64,000 bases of DNA from assembly GCA_963682055.1 (NCBI GenBank), contig OY821741.1, positions 4,037,501 to 4,101,500 of the forward strand. Reading direction: 5' to 3'. Shown one piece after another: positions 46,768 to 58,700 of the stretch (positions within the stretch are counted from its first letter, which is position 1; each line of letters starts with the position of its first letter). The DNA is from Primula veris (Eukaryota > Streptophyta > Magnoliopsida > Ericales > Primulaceae). The position numbers were made by a program, and so were the translations under genes. Under the pieces are notes generated by a model, which was not told the DNA's origin, did no database searches, and saw nothing but the letters and a program-made list of their open reading frames with translations.

Positions 46768-49700
46768 TCAAACACTATACTCGAAACTACATTCATGATC
46801 ACTCGACAGTCTCTTGCTATGCCTCTTACTATTCTTACAACTTGATAGATACATATCATCCCCAAGCAAAGGCGCCACGTCATGCTCATACGCAACCTTT
46901 TTCCCATCATACCCTTCAATAAGCACATATCTTTGCAAGATCTGAACAACATCTTTCATGGTCGGCCTAGAAGAAGGCAAAATACTCGTGCAAATTAGGC
47001 CTAATTTGAAAACCGCCCTCATTTCTTCAAGATTAGAATTGTCTTTTACATTTTGGTCGAGAGCGTCATTGATTGAACCTCCGTCACCGTACTGAAGCCA
47101 TGCCCATTCAGCAAGGTTGGTTTTTTCATCGCCCTCGTTGGGCCCACGGCCTGTTACGAGCTCGAGGAGAACAACTCCGAAACTGTATACGTCTATTTTT
47201 TCATCTAATCTTGTGGAGTACGCATATTCTGCATCAATAATTTTATTTTTATTAGAGAATAACGAATACGATAAAGTAATATACATTTAAATGAACTGAA
47301 TTTAATCCGATATTATTCTGGTTATATTCGGATTATGTTCTACTGAGACATTGTATGATAATTCAGTTTCTTTTGTGATGATTTTTTTTGTAGAGTACGC
47401 AGACTGGCATACTCGGTGTTGAAAAATCTTATGAAATATTTGAAGCGTTCTTACAAAATTCGTTACAAAATTCGTAGACGAACGTATTAATTTTTTTCCG
47501 ATTGTATATATTATCATGGGGGATTTAGCAACAAGCGCCTCGATCTAGCATTTTCCCCGATTTTGTTCAGAAAACTCATAGATTGGAGAATAAAGCTGTC
47601 ATACATCAAAATATGGTAAAACATTTGCAAAACATGATGAGGAAGTGTATTTTCTTTTCCTTTTTTCTACACTAGGTAGCCATGTAGCCAATAAATGTAA
47701 TGTTAGTCGGTTGCAATTTTTTGTAGTTAATTCTACATTATGTTAGTCAGTATACAAAACCAAAAATCCAACAATTCAGATGGTACAAGACTGTAGTTAA
47801 TTCTAGATCATAGGTTTCTTACCAGGAGCCATGTACCCAATCGAGCCAACAAGCACCGACATAGTCTTGAACTCGATCTGCTTCGTCAATATCTTCGCCA
47901 ACCCAAAATCTGCAATCTTCGCCTTGAATTCTGAGTCTAATAGTATGTTACTTGACTTGATATCCCTGTGAAAAAACAAGATCAAATTTATAAGATAATA
48001 CAACTTTTACGCGTTAAAAAAAAATTAATGTTCCAATTCAATGACACCACGAAAATGAGAAGAAAAAAAACTACATGGTATTTTATGGTAATAGTGCTCT
48101 GATATCATGTGTACTAATGTACCTGTGAATGATAGGAGGGGTGCAATCATGGTGCATATAACATAACCCTCGGGCGGCTCCCATGGCCACGTCAAGCCTC
48201 GTGTGCCATTCCAAACCCTCCTTCAAGGTCCCGTCCATCTTTGTCATGGGGTTGGAGGCGCTGAAAGTTAAAACAGAAAAATAACATCAGATAGATCTTG
48301 TAACGGCATATGATTTATGAGTTTTTTCACGCCTTTTTTCTGTAAATTAAAAATTCATTTTAGAAAAAAAGTTTTAAGTGAGGTTTGAGGTTACTTCAGC
48401 GAATTTCATTACCCAGTTTCGCCTTTGATCCGCCTCTTCCCATGTAGCCACCTGTCGAGACTATTATTCTCCATATACTCATAAACGAGCAGTTTTGAAT
48501 CTTGGCTAACGACACAACAAAAAAGCTTGACTATGTTCGAGTGCCTTATAGTGCCCAATATCTCGACCTCGCTTAAAAACTCCTTTTCAAGCTTACGGTT
48601 TATTTTTCGATTGATATATATTCTCTTAACCGCGACACAATCTCCAGAAAAGTTTACAGGGACACGATATATTTTTCCTGACCCTCCACTACCGATAAGA
48701 TTATCTTCGGTCAAGCTAGATAAAATACTCGCTTTTGTAAAATCAAGTTTTTGGAAAGAAATTAGCTTCCACCCATCTAACTCGCGCTTCGTTTTCTTTC
48801 TCCTGAAATCTCTAATTACGAAAAACGCAAATAAGATGGTGATTATGGATAAAACTACCGTTAGGACTACAATGATTGCGAGCACTACGGGAGCTAAGTG
48901 TTTGTGGTGTTGTGTTCGAGAAGAGCATCTTGGGATTTTCGATAGTGGGCTTTTAGCGCAAAGTTGGGGATTATTCAAGAAACTAGTTTCGTAAGCCAAG
49001 TTATCAAACCCGTCGGGTATTTTCCCTGAGAGTTCGTTTGATGATAAATTTAATGTTGTTAGCCTTAAATTGCCTAAAATTGACGGAATTTGGCCTGATA
49101 ATTGGTTTCCTGATAAGTCTAGGTTTAGAAGATTGCGTAAAGAGCCAATCTCGGACGGGATTTGACCTTCGAGTTTGTTCTTAGCGAAATTCAGCATAGT
49201 TAAGGATTCCCATGATACTATTTTTGACGGTAAATTACCCGTAATCGAGTTCCCATCGAGTGTTAGCATGTTTAGCTGCGTAAGTTCCGTGATTTCCGAT
49301 GGGATATTATCCGATAAATAATTATTGCTAGCTTTAAACACGACTAGATTCGTCCACGAGGAAATTCCACTAGGGATCGGACCAGAAAAATTGTTGTCGT
49401 TTATCTCAACCCGAGACAGATTCCAAGCTACTTTACTAGGAATTTGACCTGAAAACGAGTTATCGCTAATTATCAATGTAGATAAGTTTGTTAAACTCCA
49501 TAGTCCTGAAGAAAAATCACCTGAAAATTTATTGCTGTATACTTGTATCTGGTGCAAAGTATTGCAATTTTCGAGTGATTTTGGGATATTACCGGTTAGA
49601 AAATTGGAAAAGGTGATAAGGATAGTTAAAGCCTTTCTTGCACAGAGATTTTCAGGTAATCTTCCGGTGAAAAAATTATTGGAAATTTCGAAAGCTTCAA

Positions 49701-51328
49701 GTTTCGAGTGAAGACCTAATTCTTCCGGAATAGTACCATTTAGCATATTCTCAAATACCCGGAAATCTTTTAAAGTTGGTATTTGCCCTATGCTCTTCGG
49801 TACTTCACCCACAAACTGGTTCCCATACAAATTCAAAACTTCCAAATTTTGTAAATTTCCAATGTCTTCCGGTATCAACCCTTCAAACCTATTTATCGAC
49901 AAATCAATTTCGGTCATTTTCAAGGACTTGATAGGGGTCGGAATTTTGCCTGACAAATTATTATTGTACAAATATAAGGAACTAAGGCTTTTAAGTTGCA
50001 ATAAACCGAGAGGAATCGAACCATTTAAGCTATTCCGGCTAAGATCTAGCTTTTCCAAGCTCAAAAGATTTGAAAAACTTTCCGGAATTTCGCCAATCAA
50101 GTTCGTATATGTCATCCACAATACTTTCAAGTTTTTTAACTTTCCAAATTCTGGTGGAATATTTGTCGCAGCAAACTGATTTTGAGCCAAACCAAGAATT
50201 TCGAGGTTAGCCAAGTCACCGATCTCCTTGGGAAACGATTCATCGAATAGATTCGCATATAGATACAGCACTTCAAGAGCAGGACACTGCCCGATTGCAG
50301 GTGGGATGTCGCCAGAAAAGTTGTTGGCCCCGATATCGAGGTACCTGTTAGTTAATAACATATAGTTAATGATTAAAAACAGCTAGAGTTTTAGTAGCAT
50401 TTGTGATTTAACATGGGCCTTGCTTGATTGCAGCTCATAAACTTTTGCCTTCTTTTGGCTCAAAAGTTGGACTGTATTTAATTAACCAACCTTAAGTCTA
50501 AGCTTTTTCTTGTTTTTGGTCTAATTAACTAAGCTAGAAGCTTTGAGCTAGATGAACCTAGCTTTTGATGAAAAATTAAAATTCTGCTTATCTGCTAAAA
50601 AGTTGCAACAAAACAAAATAATGGTATCAAAGTCTGTAGTTTAGGTTATGGGTTCGATTGTCAGGCCTCATTTGGTTGCACATAATAAGTTCAGTTTTTG
50701 ACGTTGTTCTTTAAAGCTGGAATTAGGTTGAACAGTTTACACAAAACGGCATGAGCAAGGCCAATTGAACAAAAGTTTAACCTAGAATAAGTCATACATG
50801 TTCGTGACGGAGAACCTCGAATAATAACATAAAAGAATAAAAAGTAGTTTCTACTAGCAGGTTGGGTTTTTTAAGTAGAACATGTAGCTAAACATACCGT
50901 ATGGACGAAAACCGATCAATATTATTGGGAATGGGCCCCACAAAGTAATTTTGAGAGAGGTCTAGATATTCCAATCTTGAACAGTTGTACAAAACCGTAG
51001 GAAATTCACCAGGAATGTAGTTATATGAAAGATCCAGATAAGTAAGGTTCTCAAGTTGGCATAAAATGGGGGGAATTTCATTTACTATGTTTTTGTTGCC
51101 AAGATTTAATTCCGTGACGCTTTGGTCGGAGCACGTGATTTCTGGCCACTCACATGGTGATGACGTGTCATTCCATGAACCGAGGCCGAACGGGTCTCCA
51201 AACTGTTGCTTGAGGTTTAAGAGAATTGTTCGGTCATCAGCCGAGGATTGCGTAATTACCAATATGGGTATGAGGATAAGAATGATAAGTAAGGGAAAAA
51301 ATCCTCTTTTTGAGGGTAAACATGTCAT
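46768..51328 (-). CDS. HSL3-like: LRR receptor-like kinase, subfamily XI, HAESA-LIKE 3-like (5 exons)
   Basis: Exons on the minus strand: 51328-50898, 50344-48413, 48260-48123, 47965-47823, 47228-46768; all introns are GT-AG and phases agree, giving 1034 aa. Residues 1-30 are a signal peptide ([14 protein letters not shown]), then the LRRNT ending WPEITC, about 20 leucine-rich repeats, a transmembrane helix ([20 protein letters not shown]) with the stop-transfer RRKK, and a kinase: Gly loop [31 protein letters not shown] and GYMAPEYAYS. All catalytic residues are present; it is an RD kinase. The ectodomain opening NDTSSPC and [19 protein letters not shown] match Arabidopsis HSL3 (At5g25930), the plasma-membrane receptor for CTNIP/SCREW peptides in stress and stomatal signalling; that role is inferred. 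It has more introns than the one or two usual in this subfamily. Confidence 0.93.
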
Positions 51329-51993
51329 TTTGGTGAGTTTTCACCCTCGAAATATAATTAACTAACTAAAGTAGGAAACTAAGTGTGGGTTTATCAAATG
51401 AGTTTATAAACTTATAAGCAAAGTTTTTAGTGGTTTAGAGTTTAGACTCATATATTGTCTCATCTATGCAATTGTTTTTGAAGGTTTGATAATATAATAA
51501 TTGTAATGATGTTGTAAATGACAAATGAGTCAATATCTTGTTTTGTATCAGCACGGCAGATAATGCAAATAAATAAATTTCACCTTTTTCTAGTGTAGGC
51601 TCAATCAAGCATAAAATAAGTGGTTTGTTAAATTAAAAGCCTACAATATGTTTGAGAAAGTGACTTTTCAAATGTCTATTACAAAAATCAGCTTTGGTAA
51701 GGGTCATGAACTTTCGATTATGAGATTATAAAGTTTGACGTGATGTAACGTACGGCTAAAATTGCTTGTCCGTTGACGTGCTATTTGATTCGTCATAAAT
51801 TTGTGACATGTTCGATTTGTCGATATTGTTTGCTTGAGTATTATTGTATTCCAAACTGGAAAATTACACAGGTGTTACAATCTCAAGTGGTTTTGTTAAT
51901 AGATAAGTGCCATTTACTATGTTCAAAAACATTTGCAGGCAAATGTTTATTCGGACTAGTTATCATTTGAAGTTGTGAAATTAGGGTGTTATA
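51329..51993. other. Upstream region of the receptor kinase
   Basis: AT-rich, with no clear TATA box assigned and no ORF supported. Confidence 0.4.
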
Positions 51994-51995
51994 TA

Positions 51996-52230
51996 CTCTT
52001 TCCGTCCCTAAATAAGTGTCTATTACGAAAATACTTGCAAAATTGACCATTAAATTTCTCATTTGTAGATTGTCGAAAAAACCTCTTTAAAAAGTCAATC
52101 ACATAGTTTATAGTTAGAACTATACGATGGAATTTTTAGATTTTTCATTCCGACAATCTACATATGAGAAATTTGATGCTCAAAATTGCATGTATTTTCT
52201 TAGTGGACACTTATTTAGGGACAGAGAGAG
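51996..52230. mobile_element. Stowaway-like MITE (Tc1/mariner)
   Basis: Terminal inverted repeats CTCTTTCCGTCCCTAAATAAG and, reverse-complemented at the right, CTCTCTCTGTCCCTAAATAAG, flanked by TA (51994-51995 and 52231-52232). 235 bp, no ORF. CTCCSTCCGTCCC ends are the hallmark of plant Stowaway elements. Confidence 0.9.
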
Positions 52231-52232
52231 TA

Positions 52233-52780
52233 GCTTTTCTTTGTTTCTTCTCATCTTTTTTTTCTTCATATTATAGTTCATAAAAAGTATAAAAACAAGA
52301 GATGAAGAACAAGCGACAAGTCTAATCTCAAACAGCTAATATGTTTACCGTCTTTCCGACATGAATATTAGATAACCCAATCTTTTTGTTTAGAAAAATT
52401 TCGAAAGGGCAAAAAGTGTGCTACTGTTACATGAATATTTCTTAAACATACACAGTTCGTAATTCTTAGAAGACGTAAACAGGCTGTTATAACTTAAAGA
52501 TCAATATACACGTTCGTTTAAATCGTACTTAACATTATAAAGATCCACAAATTAGACAAGTTGCTAGCGAATCGAAGAATCTTTGAACAAACAATCCAAG
52601 ATAGTAACGACTAGGCATAACATTAGTTAGCGAGGCAAGGAAGTTAACACCATAGCGATGTTTCAAATTTAAGTGCTGACACATCATCCGTAAGATCCAT
52701 ATGTAAGTACTGTAATAACCATCTTACACATAAGACTTATGACCAGAAACTGTGAAACAATATCAACATTTCTCGGAGGT
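52233..52780. other. 3' flank of the SHH1-like gene
   Basis: No separate gene seen; it probably includes the 3' UTR of the gene ending at 52781. Confidence 0.45.
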
Positions 52781-55700
52781 TTAATATGATGGCCTGCAAC
52801 ATAATCTGCTCAATTGAACTCTTTCCTGGAAAAAAAAATGCAGCAGAAAGAGAATCAATTTTAAGATTCTGCACAAAAGCTATAAAACAAGGTTCAAAAG
52901 TGACATCTGATAACTAACTACCGCCCTCGGATTTTTTTATCATAGAAAAAAGGCCACTAAAATTATAAGAAAGTAAACTATGTCGCTTTCTTCTGCTATT
53001 TTTCTTAATCAGCAAAAAGATGGACCCGGAGACCGGCAGGGGTCATAGCCCTTTTGATTTTATAAAAAAAAAAATTATAGAATTAACGACTTTTTAAGAT
53101 ATAATACTATAGAAGTGCCAAATATCATAATCCTCTTAAATACCTTGTTTACCTATGTGTAGAAGTGGAACTATATATATACTGCCCTCTAAAATACGAA
53201 TTTTAGCTATAGCCATGAAATAGCTCTGAAATAACATTATGAAATTAAGGAGAAAAGCAAAATATAAAAGCTAATGCAATATAAAACTTGCCTCAGTATT
53301 GTCATGGTTGTATCTGACCAAGAAGAGACAACTGCAAACTGTTATATCATGCATTTTCCGTTGTATATCAACAATATGAGCATCGTAGTACCTCGCCGTT
53401 TCTTCCATCTCCTGTAAAAAAGCCAAAAAACGATAACAAAAATAGAAGATGGTGTTATAGTGTTTGCTTCTGCCATAGTTACATTTTTACCATTTGGATG
53501 ACATAAAAGGTGAAGTCATTTTCAATTTATATTAGTACCTGAAAACAAACTACATGATCTCCAACTTTGAGCTTTCCGCATTTCGAATCGTCTAAGGGCA
53601 GTGAGCGATTACGTATATCATTTTTTGCATTGACCCATTCATCGTGCTCAGCCCCAAAACCAACAAATCTAACAAGAACTTCCTGTTATAGATACAAATC
53701 ATCCGATGCATTTAGCCAAACAAAGATTACAGCCAATAACTAACCTAGCGCTTGTTTGGATCCAACTATTAAGCAAACAAACCGAAATAGTTCAAGAAAA
53801 TATTATGTTCATCAGCTTCGAGCTTCTAGGATTTTGAAACCAAAAATCCAGAAGAGCTCGCTTTAAGATGGTCACGCAAATGCAGCCCAGATTTTAAGTA
53901 AATAAATTCAAAAAGATGACCTCAAAAGTTTCAACCAACAAGGCCTTAACATCATTACAAAAGCTTCCTGGATACTGAAAACAGCGATTATGACAAGCAT
54001 CTCCTAAATTAGCCTTATGACTTTACACATTTACTCATCTTAATTCATAGTTCGCTGATTAAGCGCAGCTATATTTCAGGCATGTTTGCTTGATTGTTTC
54101 AAAAAGCGTGTATAATGCATGCTTTTCACTCTCTTTGCTCATTGCAATGTTTATGCTTTCAATATCTGAACAACTATTGATTTCTATTGATGTTTCATCT
54201 CATTTCTGGATATCTCAATCTGCTCATCAACGGGTTTGAAATCAATTAATAAGAGCAGAACTACCGGTAATGACAATAAAAAAACACCAATAATAAGAGC
54301 TAAAGTGAAGGAAATAATGATAGTATGAAATTTTACTTACATAATCCCCTACAACCCTTAAGGTGAGACATGTCTCAACGTCATACCTGCAATTGCAAAT
54401 CCAAGAAATTACGGCACCATCAGAAAAAAGAAAAATTTGAGCTATGAAAAGATACTATTGCTTTTGGATAAATCGGTTAATTTATGAAAAAGAAATTTTG
54501 ATATTGTATCTGGATATGGTAAAACAAACTTTGCATACTTACTATTAATACCACATTAGAAAGGTTAAATTAGGGTTTGAATTAGGTACATATCAAAATA
54601 AGCTATCAAGAAAAAGTAAGAAGTTTTTAACAAATACACAAAACAGCTGAAGAAGCAAGACGAGTATCGATCGGAATAGTTGAAGATAAAACACACACAA
54701 CAAATCACCATACAAGAAAACATTTCGAGGTGAAACTCAAAGTTGACATAATTATATTTGCTACAGACTCTAAATGATATAGGTGTGCGACAAAGCCAGT
54801 GTCTAATGTTTTGTTGGAACATAAAATGATACAGACGCCGAAAAAGAAAAGAACCACTGCGAAAAACGAGGAAATAAAAGAGTATGTAAGGTCACATGTA
54901 GGCTTACCATGCCCCATCTTTCGCAGATCTAGCTTCAAATTGTAATGCTGACAAATCTGGAACCTTTCCTTTAGCTTCAATAAAAAATAGAAAAAGAAAC
55001 TTGACAATTAACTTATGGCGTTCAAAAGATAATTGAAACATAAAAGAAAACCATACTTAAAAAGAAACATGTATATAGGTATATATGGTTTTTTAACCGC
55101 TTCTCACATCAACTTATCACGTCTTCGGAATTCTGTTCAGGAACCAGAATTTTTTTGTAAGTAGCACACAAGGTCCATTGCTCAGTCAGAATACTCCCGA
55201 TATTTAGTATACAGATTTGTTTACAAAAAGAAACTATTGACCATAGATAAAAGGGATAATTACCAACAAGATAGTGTAGTAAAGTGATTACAAAACTGTG
55301 ACGTTTTTCTGTAAATTTAGACAAAGGTATCAAGGGAAGCAAATGATAGGTTTGTATACGAATTCAAATCTTCGTGATAGGTTAGTGTAGAGAACACTTA
55401 AAAAGAACGTGGACATACAAAATACTGCAGATAAGATGTTTTACGTATTTCAAAAGAATAATACCGATGATATAATAAGTAAAGTACCCTTAGATGTTGT
55501 GCAATGTTTTAGTTCGTTGTTAGAACAAGCTTCCGTAACAGTAGAAAGTTTCTCAGCTGATTTAACTACATTCTTCTTTTTCGACCGACTGGATTTCTGC
55601 TTATTTTGAAACCAAGAGTCTACCTGAAAATTCATTTATAGAAATATCTGAAATAACCTTTAAAACTAGAGGTGTAAAATTAAGCAGGTTCTATGAAACG

Positions 55701-58700
55701 AAAAGAAAAAATAGAAATGTGATAACCTCAGCCCATTTCAAAGCAGGATTCCCAGCTCGATCTCTAGAGCAGCTGCAAATAACATAAGAAGCAAAACAAA
55801 AAAGTTTTAGTGACCCATTTATTACAAAGTCAAAAGAAAATGCCATAAGTAAATAAATCCTTCATTCATGTTCAGGGTGAGTGCCTTTTTAGGTCTTGTC
55901 AATTTTAGGACTATTTACGGTTTCCTTCTGAATTTCGTAAACCTTTTTTCCACAAAAGAGAAACATAATCCACAATTTCATATGGTGTTAGATATATATA
56001 GGTGAAACGTGAAGTACAACTCGCTTGAAACATTTTGTTAGCCTTACATAGAACAGAAAACATAAACTACAGTTTACGATGGTGTTAGATAGGTAGACAA
56101 TACAACTCACTTGAAACGTTTTGCTAGTATTTTACAGAAATCCCGGTCCAGAGGTTGTTCACCTGGTTCCTTAAGCAAACTCTCCATTTTCTCAATCTGT
56201 TAGAATTATGGGGTGCAAATGTTAAACTCATGGCCCTTAGAATCTATATCACAACATATGCTTAACCGCAGAATATCAACATTCGTGAATAATGAGATCT
56301 GTAAGATTAACCTAAACTACAAAACTAAGCAATAGCTGGTAGCTGATTTGCATGCAACACAGAAAAAAAGTATATTATTATTATTAGCCGTAATTATTGT
56401 AAATATAATTAGGATTAGCATATTCTTAGGCTATAATTAGGCCTCCTTAATTGTGCGTATTCTTAGGCTGTAATTAGGCCTCCTTAATTGTATATATACC
56501 ATACTCTTTGATGTGAATAAAGATACAGAGAATTATCATTCCTACATGGTATCAGAGCCTTACCTAAATAATCTCTGCCCCTCCACAGCCGTTTCTTCTC
56601 CTTTCTCGATCTCCTTTCCCGGTTTCCATGGCCGCAACAAGCAACTCCCACCCGACTTTTACCGTTCACAACATCCGTTCCTTCATTCTCATTCAATTGA
56701 AGAACGACACGGATGAATACGGTACGTGGGCAGAATTATTTAAGATTCATTGTTGTGCTTATCAAGTCACGGAGCACATCCTTCCCTCATCACCACCCTC
56801 CGGTGAGAAGGAAAAAGATCCCGCCCTGTGGAATCGTCTTGACGCCATTGTTCTCCAATGGATTTACGGAACCATCGACACTCCGCTTGTCAAGATAATT
56901 CTCAAAACCGACACCACCGCCAACAAGGCATGGACCCGTCTTGGTAGTCTCTTCAACGACAACAAGGACGCTAGTGCCGTTGCTCTTGAAAACAGGTTCA
57001 CACGCGTTCGTCTTGAAGATTTCACCAACATTTCTGACTATTGTCAGGAATTAAAGTCCTTGGCAGATCAACTAGCCAACGTCGATCACCCGGTTGCGGA
57101 AAGCCGCCTAGTCCTCCAAGTTATCGCCGGTCTCTCCGATACATACGACACGGTGGCTTCCATCATCACTCAAACCAACCCCTTGCCGTCTTTCTACGAC
57201 GCCCGATCTCGGTTGTGTATGGAAGAATCTCGTAAGCTCAAGAGCTCAGACACCCAGGTTGCTGTGTTTATTAACACAACTGATTCGCCACCACCGTTCC
57301 CCCCTCCGGCGAATCCTCATCAAAATAACCAGCAACGCGTCTCAACGAACCGGAATGGTGGAAGGGGAACTGGTCGTGGTGGCAGATCTGGTGGACGCGG
57401 CCGCGGTCGCCACACACAAACTCAACGCGTTGATGGTGGACAAAATACAGGCACTTGGGCCCAGCCTCCCCTTTGATTCACTCAATGGGCAAATTCCCTT
57501 GGGCCACAATGGAGACCACCTCCATGTCCCTACCCCACATCTAATTGGGCCAGACCTCATGGCCAGTCCACCACAGCAGGTGTGTTAGGACCTAGGCCAC
57601 AAGCTTACCATACTGCTGGCCCGTTTCCACCACCATCGGGCTCCTCGAACCAGTCCACCTATGAGCCCACGGACATAAATGAGGCAATGCACACTATGAC
57701 ATTATCAACCCCTGACGATAACTGGTACATGGACACAGGAGCAACCGCTCACATGACGTCTTCGGACGGTACACTCTTCCCTTATTTTAATTTAAGCAAT
57801 GTTAAAAATATCATCGTAGGTAGTGGCCAGGAAATTCCGATTCGTGGTTATGGACACAAATCTTTTCCTACCAAAAACCATTCCCTAAAATTAACAAATG
57901 TCCTTCATGCCTCTCAACTCATCAAAAATCTTATTTCTGTTCGTCGTTTCACTACCGAAAATAACGTTTCAATCGAGTTTGATCCTCTTGGTTTTTCTGT
58001 GAAGGATATTACGACAGGGACGAATATCATGAGGTGTAATAGTACCGGCGAACTCTATCCCATCACACCCTTCAAACATAAAGCAGTCTCTCCATCAACT
58101 TTTGCAGCCATCTCACCCAATCTTTGGCACGATCGCTTAAGCCACCCTGGAAAGGACACTCTATATGTTTTAAATAAAGATAGATCGATTTGCTGTAAAC
58201 CTTCATCTAGTGAATTTTTTTGTCAATCGTGCATTTTTGGCAAACAAATAAAATTACCATTCCGTTCATCTCTCTCGTCTACATTATTACCTTTTGATAT
58301 AATACATAGCGATGTTTGGACATCTCCGGTCCCAAGTTCAATTGGTCATAAATACTATGTTCTTTTTCTAGACGATTACACAAACTTTCTTTGGACTTTT
58401 CCTCTAACTCACAAATCTCAAGTTTACTCTTCTTTCTCTACTCTTAACTCTCATATCAAAACGCAATTTGCCACTCAAATCAAAAGCTTTCAATGTGACA
58501 ACGGCACCGAATACCGAAACAAACAGTTTGAAACATTCTGTAACCAAAATGGCCTTGTTTTCCGTTTTTCCTGCCCATACACATCCCCACAAAACGGGAA
58601 AGCTGAACGTAAAATCCGAGCAATTAATAATATCATACGTACTATCCTTGCTCACTCCTCTGTACCCACCTCATTTTGGCACCATGCCCTTCAAATGGCT

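Noticed and set aside
48527..50179. Plus-strand ORFs of 129-155 aa
   Set aside because: They are antisense shadows of the receptor-kinase exon.
54565..55007. Two overlapping minus-strand ORFs with hydrophobic stretches
   Set aside because: They run through intron sequence of the SHH1-like gene; the real exons here are 54974-54908 and 54386-54341 in a different arrangement.
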